A stretch of 64,000 nucleotides of DNA from Caenibius tardaugens NBRC 16725 (GTDB taxonomy: Bacteria; Pseudomonadota; Alphaproteobacteria; Sphingomonadales; Sphingomonadaceae): assembly GCF_003860345.1 (NCBI RefSeq), contig NZ_CP034179.1, positions 2,526,001-2,590,000 of the forward strand. Direction: 5' to 3'. Below the pieces are notes generated by a model that was not told the origin of the DNA, made no database searches, and saw only the letters and a program-made list of their open reading frames with translations. Position 1 is the first letter of the stretch, and each line of letters starts with the position of its first letter. The position numbers were made by a program, and so were the translations under genes. Shown one piece after another: positions 38,202 to 46,850 of the stretch.

Positions 38202-39400
38202 TTGCGATTCCCTTGACGTGATTTGCGCGCGGTCGTCCGGCTGCGTTCCATTCTTCGATCGGATGCGATCAGGCTGCGCAGAATGCCTTCCCGAATGCCC
38301 CGGTCCGCAACGCCCAAGCGTGATGCAGGCCAGATGTCCAGAATTGATTCGAGAATAGCGCAACCGGCAATGACGAGATCGGATCTCTCCCTGCCGATGC
38401 ACGGCAGTTCGCGTCGTTCGCCCTGCGACATAAGTGCCAGACGCTGGCTGATAGCGCGCATGGAATCGGCAGGGACAATGAGCCCGTCCACCGCCCGGCG
38501 ATCATACTGGGGCAGGTCGAGGTGCAGGCTGGCGAGCGTCGTCACCGTGCCGCTGGTGCCGAGCAGGCGCAGGTCGGGCGCATGTGCGCCGCGAACGCGC
38601 TGCGCGAATTCCGTGAAGCTTTCCGAAACAAGCCGCCGCATTTCCGCATAGCGGGCGATCCGGGCTTCGGCGGTCTCCCCTTCGACGCTGCAGGTTTCGG
38701 TAAGCGACACGACCCCCCAGGGCACGCTTTGCCAATCGAGGATACGCGGAATACCTTCGCCCGGCTCAATCATGACCAACTCGGTCGATCCGCCGCCGAT
38801 GTCAAAGATCATGGCGGGGCCGGTGCCTTCCTCCAGCAGGATATGGCATCCCAGAACCGCCAGTCGGGCTTCATCCTGCGCGGAAATGATATCGAGCGCG
38901 ATGCCGGTTTCCTGGCGGACGCGTTCGATGAAATCCACGCCGTTTTCCGCCCGACGGCATGCTTCCGTGGCGACAGACCAGGCCAGGCGCACGTTGCGGC
39001 GTTTGAGCTTTTCCGCGCAGATGCGCAGGGCATTTAGCGTACGATCCATGGCCGCATCGCTGAGGCGGCCAGTCTGGGCCAGACCTTCGCCCAGCCTGAC
39101 GACCCGGCTAAATGCATCGATGACAGTGAAGTTCTGACCTGCGGCCCGGGCGATCAGCAGGCGGCAGTTGTTGGTTCCGAGGTCGAGGGCGGCATAGGCC
39201 TGACGTTGTGGTGAGCTGGCTACTGTGGCTGTTTCCCACCCTGTCGGTGGATGCCGTTGCGGCGCCGGGGCTTTGCCGGGCGGCCGGGATTCCGAACGGG
39301 CTTTGGCAGATTTTGGCGGTCGCTTTTTGCCTCGCGCGCCGCCGCTGCCCTTTTTTGCCGTCACCTCCCGGTGCTGCTCCGGCGGAGAATAATCCGCCAT
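38198..39400 (-). CDS. Ppx/GppA family exopolyphosphatase/pppGpp phosphatase
   Basis: The 400-residue protein has a basic, disordered N-terminal extension of about 65 residues (Lys/Arg/Pro/Ser-rich). The ASKHA fold then begins with AALDLGTNNCRLLIA. Other hallmarks are IFDIGGGSTELV, SVATEACRRAENG and LGTSGTVTTLASL. These enzymes remove phosphate from polyphosphate or from pppGpp; the sequence does not decide which. It is co-transcribed with rlmE by overlap. The extended N-terminus is unusual and could bind nucleic acid or polyphosphate. Confidence 0.92.
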   Translation of the reverse strand: MADYSPPEQHREVTAKKGSGGARGKKRPPKSAKARSESRPPGKAPAPQRHPPTGWETATVASSPQRQAYAALDLGTNNCRLLIARAAGQNFTVIDAFSRVVRLGEGLAQTGRLSDAAMDRTLNALRICAEKLKRRNVRLAWSVATEACRRAENGVDFIERVRQETGIALDIISAQDEARLAVLGCHILLEEGTGPAMIFDIGGGSTELVMIEPGEGIPRILDWQSVPWGVVSLTETCSVEGETAEARIARYAEMRRLVSESFTEFAQRVRGAHAPDLRLLGTSGTVTTLASLHLDLPQYDRRAVDGLIVPADSMRAISQRLALMSQGERRELPCIGRERSDLVIAGCAILESILDIWPASRLGVADRGIREGILRSLIASDRRMERSRTTARKSRQGNRK

Positions 39401-39547
39401 AACTGGTAAACTTTCTTATGCTTATGCCCGCAAAAACCGCAGGTACTTGCCCGTTATGCTACAGGTCGCGAGGGAATCCGGCAAGGGGGCGTTGCGGGTT
39501 GCGCCTGCCCGGCGAAACGGGTGCATGCAAAGAGGCTTCGGCACCCC

Positions 39548-39576
39548 TTGACCGCAGCCCTGACCCGGCCTAGAGG
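39548..39576 (+). promoter_or_regulatory. Promoter of tRNA-Gln
   Basis: TTGACC-N17-TAGAGG lies with its -10 about 12 bases before the mature 5' end of the tRNA, so transcription should start close to the tRNA. The -35 matches the consensus at five of six bases. Confidence 0.5.
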
Positions 39577-39588
39577 CGCCCCCGGAAT

Positions 39589-39662
39589 TGCCCCGTCGTC
39601 TAAAGGTAAGACTACGGACTCTGACTCCGTCAATCGAGGTTCGAATCCTCGCGGGGCATCCA
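39589..39662 (+). tRNA. tRNA-Gln (anticodon CTG)
   Basis: A 74-base cloverleaf with acceptor stem TGCCCCG/CGGGGCA, anticodon stem ACGGA/TCCGT enclosing loop CTCTGAC, TpsiC arm GAGG-TTCGAAT-CCTC and an encoded CCA end. Anticodon CTG reads the glutamine codon CAG. Confidence 0.96.
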
Positions 39663-39730
39663 TATTTCCCGATATTCTCTCGGCCGGTGCGCATGGTTTC
39701 CGGCGTGGCTTGCGGGCCGTTGTCGCAATA

Positions 39731-40144
39731 TCAGGCGCTGATGCGGGTCCAGATCTGGGATCGGCATCCGATCCCGCCGAGCAGGCACCCTTTCCCTTCG
39801 AGGCGGTTTTCATCGAGAACGGTGATCGTTCCTGAAAAGGTCTTGCCGATGTCGGGGACGAAAACCCGCCCGCGCCAGACCCCGTCTTTCACGACTTTGA
39901 AATCGCGGAATAGCGATGACCCGACAAGCGGCTTGTTACTGCCTTTTTTTGCGTCGGCTATGGCCTTGTCATTGGCCCAAACGACCACGCCGCACATGAA
40001 TTTGCCGCATGGCTCAGCCCGCACGTGAACGCTGCCGCTCGGATTTTTCCATACACCCTGGGATTTGTTTCCGGCTGCGGTGGCTGTGGATGTGGATGCT
40101 GTGAACAGCAGGGTCAGCGCGATCGTTATCCGGGCAAGTGTCAT
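39731..40144 (-). CDS. DUF2147 exported protein
   Basis: The 137-residue product has a Sec signal peptide (about 24 residues, ending ATAAG) and one DUF2147 domain: GVWKNPSGSVHVRAEPCG, MCGVVVWAND, VFVPDIGKTFSGTI and a CLLGGIGCRSQIWTR end. DUF2147 is a small periplasmic lipocalin-like domain of unknown ligand. Four Cys suggest two disulfides. AAGGA lies before the ATG at 40144. It is divergent from the TetR gene across a 155-base region with two dyads, so it may be under the same control. Confidence 0.88.
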   Translation of the reverse strand: MTLARITIALTLLFTASTSTATAAGNKSQGVWKNPSGSVHVRAEPCGKFMCGVVVWANDKAIADAKKGSNKPLVGSSLFRDFKVVKDGVWRGRVFVPDIGKTFSGTITVLDENRLEGKGCLLGGIGCRSQIWTRISA

Positions 40145-40215
40145 CGCGGTTCCTTGAGTGAAAGGCTGGTAGACATATAACCCTAAAACATTCCGTGGGA
40201 TAGGCGAGGGCTATG

Positions 40216-40241
40216 ACAGCCCCGGCAATTGTCGGGGCTGT
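40216..40241. promoter_or_regulatory. Inverted repeat between DUF2147 and tetR genes
   Basis: ACAGCCCCG and CGGGGCTGT flank GCAATTGT, and the centre CAATTG is itself a palindrome. The dyad is 26 bases long and lies midway between the two divergent genes. It could be an operator or a hairpin in the leader of either transcript. Confidence 0.4.
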
Positions 40242-40264
40242 TCCCGACAGGTGCAGGCGGGCGG

Positions 40265-40293
40265 TTGACACTATTCGCGCATAAATTTATGTA
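40265..40293 (+). promoter_or_regulatory. Promoter and palindromic operator of the TetR gene
   Basis: TTGACA (40265-40270), 17 bases, then TATGTA (40288-40293). The -10 ends six bases before the ATG at 40300, so the mRNA would start at or next to the start codon. A perfect 12-base palindrome, CATAAATTTATG (40280-40291), overlaps the spacer and the -10, where a bound repressor would block RNA polymerase. Confidence 0.55.
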
Positions 40294-40299
40294 TGCCAT

Positions 40300-40983
40300 A
40301 TGGAAAATGGTATCGCGAAGGTTCAGGACGGCAAGCCGGGGAAAGCCCGTGGCCGTCCTGCACGTATTTCGCGCGAGATGATTCTTGATGCCGCTGCGGA
40401 ACTTTCCGGCAAATCGCCGGAAGAACTGCCCTCTCTGAACGGGATCGCCCGGGCGCTGAAGATTTCGCCCATGGCAATCTACACCTATTTCAGCAGCAAG
40501 GATGATCTCCTTCAGGCATTGAGTGATCGCCTGCTGGCCGAATTCACGCTGGACATTGCACCGGATGCCGATCCGTTCGATGTGATCGTGCAATGGGCCA
40601 ATGCGATGCGGGCTTATGTCCTGCTCAACCCGCAATTGATCAACCTGCTGGTCTGGGAAGGGGGCCACACGTCCGTAGCCTGGCTGGAACGCGGTATGAC
40701 CGTGTCGGGCGCGCTTGGCCGGATGGGGTTCACCGGGGCGGCGCGTGCGCGTGCCACGCTGTGGGTCTGGCATGTCGCCATGGGCGCTATCAATGTGGAA
40801 CTGCGCAATCGTGTGATGCCGCAGGATCTCACCGCGCACGAGCTTTACAGTCTCGATACCTCGACCCGCGAACAGATTGCGGAAATGCTTTCTTTCACCG
40901 GATCGGCGGATCATGCGGACCGGTTTTTTACCTACCAGCTCGACAGGATGTGTGACGCCCTGCGGGTCATGCAGAAGAATTGA
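40300..40983 (+). CDS. TetR/AcrR-family transcriptional regulator
   Basis: The 227-residue protein has a basic N-terminus (GKARGRPARISREMIL) and the TetR helix-turn-helix at about residues 44-66 (LNGIARALKISPMAIYTYFS). The helical C-terminal domain holds WEGGHTSVAWLERG and WVWHVAMGAINVE; TetR C-terminal domains bind a small ligand. There is no Shine-Dalgarno before the ATG, and the promoter suggests a leaderless mRNA. It is 33 bases upstream of a sterol-desaturase-like gene on the same strand and probably controls that operon and itself. Confidence 0.92.
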   Translation: MENGIAKVQDGKPGKARGRPARISREMILDAAAELSGKSPEELPSLNGIARALKISPMAIYTYFSSKDDLLQALSDRLLAEFTLDIAPDADPFDVIVQWANAMRAYVLLNPQLINLLVWEGGHTSVAWLERGMTVSGALGRMGFTGAARARATLWVWHVAMGAINVELRNRVMPQDLTAHELYSLDTSTREQIAEMLSFTGSADHADRFFTYQLDRMCDALRVMQKN

Positions 40984-41016
40984 AGCAGATCGCATTGCGA
41001 AGCTGCCGTTTAGGGG

Positions 41017-41931
41017 ATGATGATGGATCAGGCGTTCATTGATCAACTGACACGATGGATTGAGATTTACGGTTACGGCGGCGCTGTGATGCTGCTGTTT
41101 GTGCTCTGCGCGGAAATGCTGATGCGGCGGCAGGAAGGAAAGTCGCTGTGGAGCGCCGAAGGACTGAGCAGCATTCCGCTGTTCGCGCTGGGGCCGCTGC
41201 TTGAAGGCATTTTTATCAATGCCGCGCTGATTGCCGGGCTGACCTTCTTCTACAACCTGTCGCCGCTGCGCATCCCTGTGGATTGGTGGACGCTGCCAAT
41301 CTATTTCCTCGTCGCGGAATTTGCCTATTACTGGTATCACCGCGTCGGTCATGAAGTGCGGCTGTTCTGGGCCGATCATTCCATTCATCATTCCGCGCAG
41401 ACCTTCGATTTCACAGTCAATCTGCGTCACGTGCCGTTTCAGGCGATTTACCGCCTGATCATCTGGGCGCCGATTGTCATGCTGGGCTTCAACCCGCTCG
41501 TGCTTGTCCTGATGACGATCACGGCCCCCGCGTTTCAAACCTTCTGCCACACGACGCGTATTGGCCGTCTGGCGCCGTGGTTCGAATGGCTGTTTGTCAC
41601 ACCCAACAATCACGGTGTGCACCATGCGTCGAACCCGCTCTACATCGACAAGAATTATGGCGGGTTGACGATGATCTGGGACCATGTCTTCGGCACGTAT
41701 CAGCGTATGGAAGACGATGTGCCCGCTGTGTTCGGGATTACCCATCCGCTCGAATCGAACAATCCGATCAAGGTCATGATGCACGAATTCGTGCCGCTGT
41801 TCCGCGATTTCCGCGCCGCGCCGACGATTGGTCAGAAATTCGGCGTGCTGTTTGGCCGTCCGGGCCAGACATTCGCCTTGCCGCGCCCGGTTGCGGCGGG
41901 GCATGAACTCGCGGTGGAGCCTGCCGAATGA
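41017..41931 (+). CDS. Sterol desaturase/fatty acid hydroxylase family protein
   Basis: The 304-residue membrane protein has the di-iron His clusters of the family: HRVGH at about 109-113, HSIHH at about 123-127 and HGVHH at about 206-210, together with several helices. Family members hydroxylate or desaturate lipids, carotenoids or sterols at the membrane; the substrate here is unknown. Three consecutive ATG codons begin the gene (41017, 41020, 41023), with AGGGG just before. Its stop overlaps the next gene (ATGA). Confidence 0.9.
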   Translation: MMMDQAFIDQLTRWIEIYGYGGAVMLLFVLCAEMLMRRQEGKSLWSAEGLSSIPLFALGPLLEGIFINAALIAGLTFFYNLSPLRIPVDWWTLPIYFLVAEFAYYWYHRVGHEVRLFWADHSIHHSAQTFDFTVNLRHVPFQAIYRLIIWAPIVMLGFNPLVLVLMTITAPAFQTFCHTTRIGRLAPWFEWLFVTPNNHGVHHASNPLYIDKNYGGLTMIWDHVFGTYQRMEDDVPAVFGITHPLESNNPIKVMMHEFVPLFRDFRAAPTIGQKFGVLFGRPGQTFALPRPVAAGHELAVEPAE

Positions 41932-42362
41932 TGCCGCAGCCTGATATCTGGACGGTCGGTGCGGGTCTTGCCGCTCTCGCGCTGCTTGCGACCCTGCGTC
42001 TGTCGATTCCTGCCACAGTGGGGATGAAACCGGGTGGGCTGGCTGGTTTCCTGACCAGCCCGACCTGGCTGGTGCCGTTGATACTGGCGATGGCCGGGAC
42101 GATCGGCCTGATGATGACGGGCGACATCTCGCCCTGGCCCCCGGCAACCCAGGCCGAATTCGCCGGGAAATGGGGCATGTGGGCCGGAGTGACCGGGTTC
42201 CTGCTGGTGCTGGTGGTTGATCTCTGGCTGTTGTGGACGCCCAGCATCGTTGCCCGCCGGTTTGCCGGCAAGGATGGTCCCAAACCCATCAAGGGGCTGA
42301 CACTGTTCAATCTTTTGTTTGGTGCGGCATTTATCGCATTTTTGGTATTCGTCGTTCGTTGA
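41928..42362 (+). CDS. Hypothetical four-helix membrane protein
   Basis: The 144-residue protein has four predicted membrane helices (about 8-24, 46-64, 83-104 and 124-143) with short loops. It overlaps the sterol-desaturase gene by four bases and must be made from the same transcript, so it may be a partner of that enzyme. No family is recognised. Confidence 0.75.
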   Translation: MMPQPDIWTVGAGLAALALLATLRLSIPATVGMKPGGLAGFLTSPTWLVPLILAMAGTIGLMMTGDISPWPPATQAEFAGKWGMWAGVTGFLLVLVVDLWLLWTPSIVARRFAGKDGPKPIKGLTLFNLLFGAAFIAFLVFVVR

Positions 42363-42399
42363 GGGGCAGACCGGGCTTGCCGGTGCCTCGCAGGCTCCT

Positions 42400-42428
42400 T
42401 ACGGCATGATTAAAGCAATCATGCCGTA
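42400..42428 (+). promoter_or_regulatory. Perfect 12-bp inverted repeat just before the LOG-family gene
   Basis: TACGGCATGATT and AATCATGCCGTA are separated by AAAGC. The repeat ends 12 bases before the ATG at 42441 and directly before the ribosome site (aagggacag). No T run follows, so it is not a simple terminator. It could be an operator or an RNA hairpin next to the ribosome site. Confidence 0.6.
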
Positions 42429-42440
42429 CAAGGGACAGAG

Positions 42441-43331
42441 ATGACCGAGCGCAAAGACGACCGGGAACTGACGAACCGGAAGTTCTACAAGGCCAAGCAG
42501 GAAGCGGCGTTTTCGGAAGCCGCCTTACGGCAGACGCCCCAGAATCAGCATCCGGCCTATCGTCTGGCGTTTCAGGACACCGATTTCCTGCTGCGTGAGG
42601 AACTGCGACCGATCCGGTTTCAACTGGAACTGCTGAAACCGGAAATGCTGCTGGAAGAAGCGGGTGTCGGATCGACGCTGGTCTTCTACGGCTCTGCACG
42701 GATTCCGGCACCGGATCAGGCGGATGCGCTGGTGGCGGCTGCGGAAACCGATGAAGAGCGTGCGGTCGCCGAACGGTTGGCGGCCAAGTCACGCTATTAC
42801 GAGGAAGCCCGCAAACTGGCCAAGATTGCCAGCGAATGTGCCCCGGTACAGCAGGGCAAACGGCAATTTGTGGTGTGTTCGGGCGGTGGCCCGTCGATCA
42901 TGGAAGCCGCCAATCGCGGTGCGGCCGAAGCCGGTTCGGAATCGATCGGGTTGAACATCGTGTTGCCGCACGAACAGGCGCCCAACCGCTATATCTCGCC
43001 CTATCTGTCCTTCAATTTCCACTACTTCGCCCTGCGGAAAATGCACTTTCTCATCCGCGCGCGGGCGGTGGCTGTGTTCCCGGGCGGGTACGGCACGCTG
43101 GACGAGATGATGGAACTGCTGACGCTGATCCAGACCGGCAAGATGAAGCCGATCCCGATCCTGCTGTTCGGCAAGGAATATTGGGACCGGATTATCAATT
43201 TCGGCGCGCTGGCCGATGAAGGCGTGATCAATCGCGAAGACCTGAACCTGTTCCGCTGGTGTGAAACCGCCGAAGAGGCCTGGGGGCATATAACCGGGTT
43301 CTACGATCTGGAATGCAATCTGACGGATTGA
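42441..43331 (+). CDS. LOG-family (TIGR00730-like) nucleotide 5'-monophosphate nucleosidase
   Basis: LOG-family enzymes release the base from nucleoside monophosphates; plant LOG makes cytokinins and bacterial relatives have similar or wider nucleotidase roles. The 296-residue protein has SGGGPSIMEAANRGA and the catalytic PGGYGTLDE at about residues 212-220. A long N-terminal helical extension (about 110 residues) is more than the minimal LOG has. The gene end overlaps the end of thiD, on the opposite strand, by 31 bases. Confidence 0.88.
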   Translation: MTERKDDRELTNRKFYKAKQEAAFSEAALRQTPQNQHPAYRLAFQDTDFLLREELRPIRFQLELLKPEMLLEEAGVGSTLVFYGSARIPAPDQADALVAAAETDEERAVAERLAAKSRYYEEARKLAKIASECAPVQQGKRQFVVCSGGGPSIMEAANRGAAEAGSESIGLNIVLPHEQAPNRYISPYLSFNFHYFALRKMHFLIRARAVAVFPGGYGTLDEMMELLTLIQTGKMKPIPILLFGKEYWDRIINFGALADEGVINREDLNLFRWCETAEEAWGHITGFYDLECNLTD

Positions 43332-44074
43332 TGGCCCAATGGCCCATGCCCCTCGCCATAGCCGGGGGCATGGAGCAGGGCCTGGCGGACGAAATCCCGC
43401 GCTTCCGTAATGGCCGGGACCAGCGCAATACCACGACCCAGCAAAGTGGCGATGGCGCTGGCAAATGTGCAACCGGTGCCATGGGTATGGCGCGTGACGA
43501 TGCGATCCGCATGCCACACCACATCGCTTTCTCCGGGTTGCACCAGCCGGTCTTCGACCATCGGGCCTTCGGCATCCCCCCCTTTGGCGATGTAGGTAAT
43601 CGCCCGCGCGGCCATGGCCTCCGCGCCGCCCAGCGCGGCAAGTTCAGGAACGTTGGGTGTCGTCAGGGTGGCCAATGTCATCAGCCGTTCGAAGGCGGCA
43701 ATTGTCGCCCGGTCTGCCAGCACCGATCCGCTGGTTGCCACCATGACCGGATCAAACACGATCGGCACGGTAAGCTGTGCAAGCCGATCCGCCACGATGG
43801 CGGCAATATCCGGCGATCCCAGCATCCCGATTTTCACGGCATCGACGCCGATGTCGTTGATACAGGTATCGATCTGTTGGGCCACGATGGTTGGGCTGAG
43901 TGCCTCGACCGCGTGGACGCCATTGGTGTTCTGCGCGGTAATGGCCGTGATCGCCGTCATGGCATAGCCGCCCAGCATGGTGATGGTCTTGATATCGGCC
44001 TGAATGCCGGCACCGCCGGAACTGTCCGATCCGGCGATAGTCAGGATGCGGGGGGGCAGCATCGACAGGGTCAC
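43301..44074 (-). CDS. thiD: Hydroxymethylpyrimidine/phosphomethylpyrimidine kinase
   Basis: ThiD phosphorylates HMP and HMP-P on the way to thiamine diphosphate. The product of about 257 residues has the ribokinase-like signatures [18 protein letters not shown] near the N-terminus and [19 protein letters not shown] near the C-terminus, where the Asp normally found is part of the GTGC anion hole. The likely start is a GTG at 44074 that overlaps the glmM stop (GTGA), with GAGG four bases upstream; an ATG at 44062 is possible. Its 3' end overlaps the convergent LOG gene. Confidence 0.93.
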   Translation of the reverse strand: MTLSMLPPRILTIAGSDSSGGAGIQADIKTITMLGGYAMTAITAITAQNTNGVHAVEALSPTIVAQQIDTCINDIGVDAVKIGMLGSPDIAAIVADRLAQLTVPIVFDPVMVATSGSVLADRATIAAFERLMTLATLTTPNVPELAALGGAEAMAARAITYIAKGGDAEGPMVEDRLVQPGESDVVWHADRIVTRHTHGTGCTFASAIATLLGRGIALVPAITEARDFVRQALLHAPGYGEGHGPLGHQSVRLHSRS

Positions 44075-45408
44075 GCCGCCTCTGCAACAGCCGTGCAAAT
44101 ATCGTTGACCACCTGTTCCACCTGCGCGGCATTGTCCCCTTCGGCCATGACGCGGATGACCGGTTCCGTGCCCGAGGGGCGGATGACAAGACGGCCCTTG
44201 CCCGACAGGGCGGCTTCGGCGTCGGCAATCGCCTGCTTCACCGCCAGATTTTCAAGCGGCGCGCCGCCCGCGTAGCGCACATTGCGCAGCAATTGCGGCA
44301 CGGGGTCGAACAGGTGCAGCAGTTCGCTGGCCCTTTTGCCCGATTGCACCAGCGCGCCCAGCACGGTGAGCGCGGCAATCGAACCGTCCCCCGTTGTGGC
44401 GTGATCGAGCAGGATCATGTGGCCCGATTGTTCGCCACCGACATTGTAGCCCCCCGCGCGCATCGCTTCGAGGACGTAGCGGTCACCCACTTTGGTGCGG
44501 ACAAGCGAGAGGCCTTCGCTGTCGAGAAACCGTTCCAGCCCGAGATTGGACATGACCGTGGCGACAACCCCGCCGCCTTTCAACATGCCCTTGGAGGCAT
44601 AATTGCGCCCGATCAGCGCCATGATCTGGTCGCCGTCCACAGTCTGGCCTTTTTCATCGACCACGATCAGGCGATCGGCGTCCCCGTCCAGAGCGATGCC
44701 GATATCCGCGCCTTCCGCCACCACGCGGGCCTTGACCGCGTCGAGTGCGGTGGAGCCAACGCCTGCGTTGATATTGGTGCCATTCGGTTCGACGCCGATG
44801 GAAATCACATCTGCGCCCAGTTCCCAGATCGCTGCGGGCGCCACGGTGTAGGCAGCCCCATTGGCGCAATCGACCACGACTTTCAGCCCGTCGAGCCGGA
44901 TATTGTCGGGGAGCGATTGCTTGATCGCGTGAATGTAGCGCCCCCGGGCATCCTCGATCCGGCGGGCACGGCCGATCGCTTCGGCCTGGGCCAGCGGTTG
45001 CACTTCCATAAGGGCCCGTTCGATCGCCAGTTCATCCGCGTCCGACAGCTTGAAACCGTCGGGCCCGAACAGCTTGATGCCGTTGTCTTCGAACGGATTG
45101 TGGCTGGCGGAGATCATCACGCCGATATCCGCGCGCATTTCCCGCGTGAGCAGGGCCACGGCGGGGGTCGGCAGGGGGCCAGTCATGATCACATCCATGC
45201 CGACGCTGGTGAACCCGGCGACCAAGGCGTTTTCCATCATATAGCCGGAAAGACGCGTGTCCTTGCCAATCACCACGCGATGGCGATGCGCCCCGCGCAT
45301 GAAGTGGTGCCCCGCAGCCTGTCCCACTTTCAGGGCGATTTCAGCAGTCATCACGCCATCGTTGGCCCGGCCACGGATGCCGTCGGTACCAAAATATTTG
45401 CGAGCCAT
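44071..45408 (-). CDS. glmM: Phosphoglucosamine mutase
   Basis: GlmM interconverts glucosamine-6-phosphate and glucosamine-1-phosphate for UDP-GlcNAc and cell wall synthesis. The 445-residue protein has the phosphorylated Ser102 in [13 protein letters not shown], the Mg2+ loop DGDADRL and the sugar-binding GGEQSGHMI. The start at 45408 ([10 protein letters not shown]) is the canonical GlmM N-terminus; a longer frame to 45474 is not family-like. It is divergent from sodB. Confidence 0.96.
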   Translation of the reverse strand: MARKYFGTDGIRGRANDGVMTAEIALKVGQAAGHHFMRGAHRHRVVIGKDTRLSGYMMENALVAGFTSVGMDVIMTGPLPTPAVALLTREMRADIGVMISASHNPFEDNGIKLFGPDGFKLSDADELAIERALMEVQPLAQAEAIGRARRIEDARGRYIHAIKQSLPDNIRLDGLKVVVDCANGAAYTVAPAAIWELGADVISIGVEPNGTNINAGVGSTALDAVKARVVAEGADIGIALDGDADRLIVVDEKGQTVDGDQIMALIGRNYASKGMLKGGGVVATVMSNLGLERFLDSEGLSLVRTKVGDRYVLEAMRAGGYNVGGEQSGHMILLDHATTGDGSIAALTVLGALVQSGKRASELLHLFDPVPQLLRNVRYAGGAPLENLAVKQAIADAEAALSGKGRLVIRPSGTEPVIRVMAEGDNAAQVEQVVNDICTAVAEAA

Positions 45409-45577
45409 GCGTCGATCCGTCCTCTTGCAAGCGGGGGTGTATGCGCACATGGCGCGATTGGCAGGTAATGTCACGCCTGCCCGGTTACGTCGATAAACCG
45501 TAATCGAAAAAGATCATGTAACCTTAAACAGGACGGATCGTTGGGGAGAGGAGATCATTTGAACGAATGGAGAATTC

Positions 45578-46189
45578 ATGTCCTTTGAACTGATAGCCCT
45601 CCCTTTTGACAGCGAGGCGCTGGCTCCCGCAATTTCGGCTGAAACGTTGTCGTTCCACCATGGCAAACATCACAAGGCCTATGTCGACAAGACCAATGCG
45701 GCGATCGAAGGGACCGATCTGGCCGATAAATCCCTGGAGGCCGTGATCGTGGCGGCACGGGGCGCCAATCAGGGCCTGTTCAACAATGCGGCGCAGACCT
45801 GGAACCATGGATTCTACTGGTATTCCCTGACTGGCGAAAAGACCGCGCCTTCAGGCGATCTGGCAGCGAAGATCGACGAAAGCTTCGGTTCGCTTGACGC
45901 ATTCAAGGCGAAACTGGCCGATGCCGGTGCCGCACACTTCGCCAGCGGCTGGGTGTGGTTGGCGGAAAAGAACGGCAAGCTTTCGCTCGAGGAAACGCAT
46001 GATGCCGATACGCTTGCCGATAGCGATGCCAATCCGCTGCTGGTGATCGACGTATGGGAACATGCCTATTATCTCGATCATCAGAACGCCCGCCCGAACT
46101 ATCTCAAGGCGGTGATCGAAAAGCACCTCAACTGGGATTTCGCAGCCGAAAACCTGGCGCGCGGCGCGGCGTGGACCTATCCTGCCTGA
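45578..46189 (+). CDS. sodB: Superoxide dismutase (Fe-type)
   Basis: The enzyme disproportionates superoxide in the cytoplasm. The 203-residue product has metal ligands in SFHHGKHHKAYVD, in AAQTWNHGFYW, and in the DVWEHAYYLDHQN signature. The GAAHFASGWVWL patch indicates the iron type. A good ribosome site (tggag) precedes the ATG. A bidirectional terminator follows. Confidence 0.95.
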   Translation: MSFELIALPFDSEALAPAISAETLSFHHGKHHKAYVDKTNAAIEGTDLADKSLEAVIVAARGANQGLFNNAAQTWNHGFYWYSLTGEKTAPSGDLAAKIDESFGSLDAFKAKLADAGAAHFASGWVWLAEKNGKLSLEETHDADTLADSDANPLLVIDVWEHAYYLDHQNARPNYLKAVIEKHLNWDFAAENLARGAAWTYPA

Positions 46190-46195
46190 TGACAG

Positions 46196-46224
46196 ACAAA
46201 GCGCCCCGCGGAGGGGCGCTTTGT
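46196..46224. terminator. Bidirectional terminator between sodB and ecfG
   Basis: A perfect 12-bp stem, ACAAAGCGCCCC / GGGGCGCTTTGT, with loop GCGGA. The A/T ends on both sides serve sodB on the plus strand and ecfG on the minus strand. Confidence 0.85.
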
Positions 46225-46262
46225 TTCTGCGGATGGTGCGGCAACCGGTTCCGGCCGCCGCA

Positions 46263-46850
46263 TCAGTCCGTGTGTTTGGCGATGCTTTCCAGTTCATCAA
46301 GGATCGCATCGTGGGCGATTTCATCGTCGCTCGACCGGCGGGGGACGGCGTCTTCCTCCAGCATGGCGGCCAATGCGGCACGGGCGCGCCCCACGCGGCT
46401 TTTGATCGTACCGACCGCGCAACCGCAGATTTCCGCAGCCTCTTCATAGCTGAAGCCGCCTGCACCAACCAGCAGCAGTGCTTCGCGCCGTTCCGGCGGC
46501 AGTTGGAGCAGTGCACGATGCATGTCGGCAAGATGCAGCGGCTGTTCTTGTCCGGCTGGAGCTGTCAACAGGCGTTCGGCGACCGTTTCATCATAATCCC
46601 CGCGAAACCGGTTGCGCCGCATTTCGGTCAGATAGGCATTGCGCAGGATCACAAACGTCCAGGCGCGCATGCTGGTGCCCGGCTGGAAACGCTCGCGTGC
46701 AGCCCATGCCTTCAGCATGGTTTCCTGCACCAGATCGTCGGCCATGTCGGGGCGACCGCAAAGGCCACGCGCAAACGCACGCAAGTGGGGAATGACGGCG
46801 GACAGTTCGCGCTTGAAATCGGTTTCGGCGGCTGGTGTTTCGCCCCGCAT
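46263..46850 (-). CDS. ecfG: EcfG-type RNA polymerase sigma factor of the general stress response
   Basis: The 195-residue ECF sigma factor has region 2 (GRPDMADDLVQETMLKAW, MRAWTFVILRNAYLTEMRR) and region 4 (LLQLPPERREALLLVGAGG, FSYEEAAEICGCAVGTIKSR). The location directly after nepR, with phyR close by, identifies it as EcfG. It directs RNA polymerase to GGAAC-N16/17-CGTT promoters, and NepR holds it inactive. Its ATG shares one base with the nepR stop (TGATG), so the two are coupled. Confidence 0.95.
   Translation of the reverse strand: MRGETPAAETDFKRELSAVIPHLRAFARGLCGRPDMADDLVQETMLKAWAARERFQPGTSMRAWTFVILRNAYLTEMRRNRFRGDYDETVAERLLTAPAGQEQPLHLADMHRALLQLPPERREALLLVGAGGFSYEEAAEICGCAVGTIKSRVGRARAALAAMLEEDAVPRRSSDDEIAHDAILDELESIAKHTD

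Noticed and set aside
39589-39662. tRNA-Gln as an integration site
   Set aside because: There is no integrase, direct repeat of the tRNA 3' end or foreign gene beside it; the same holds for tRNA-Cys at 60400.
40183-42147. A 654-codon open frame on the minus strand
   Set aside because: It runs opposite tetR and the sterol-desaturase gene, has no motifs and is rich in His, Arg and Gln, typical of a shadow frame.
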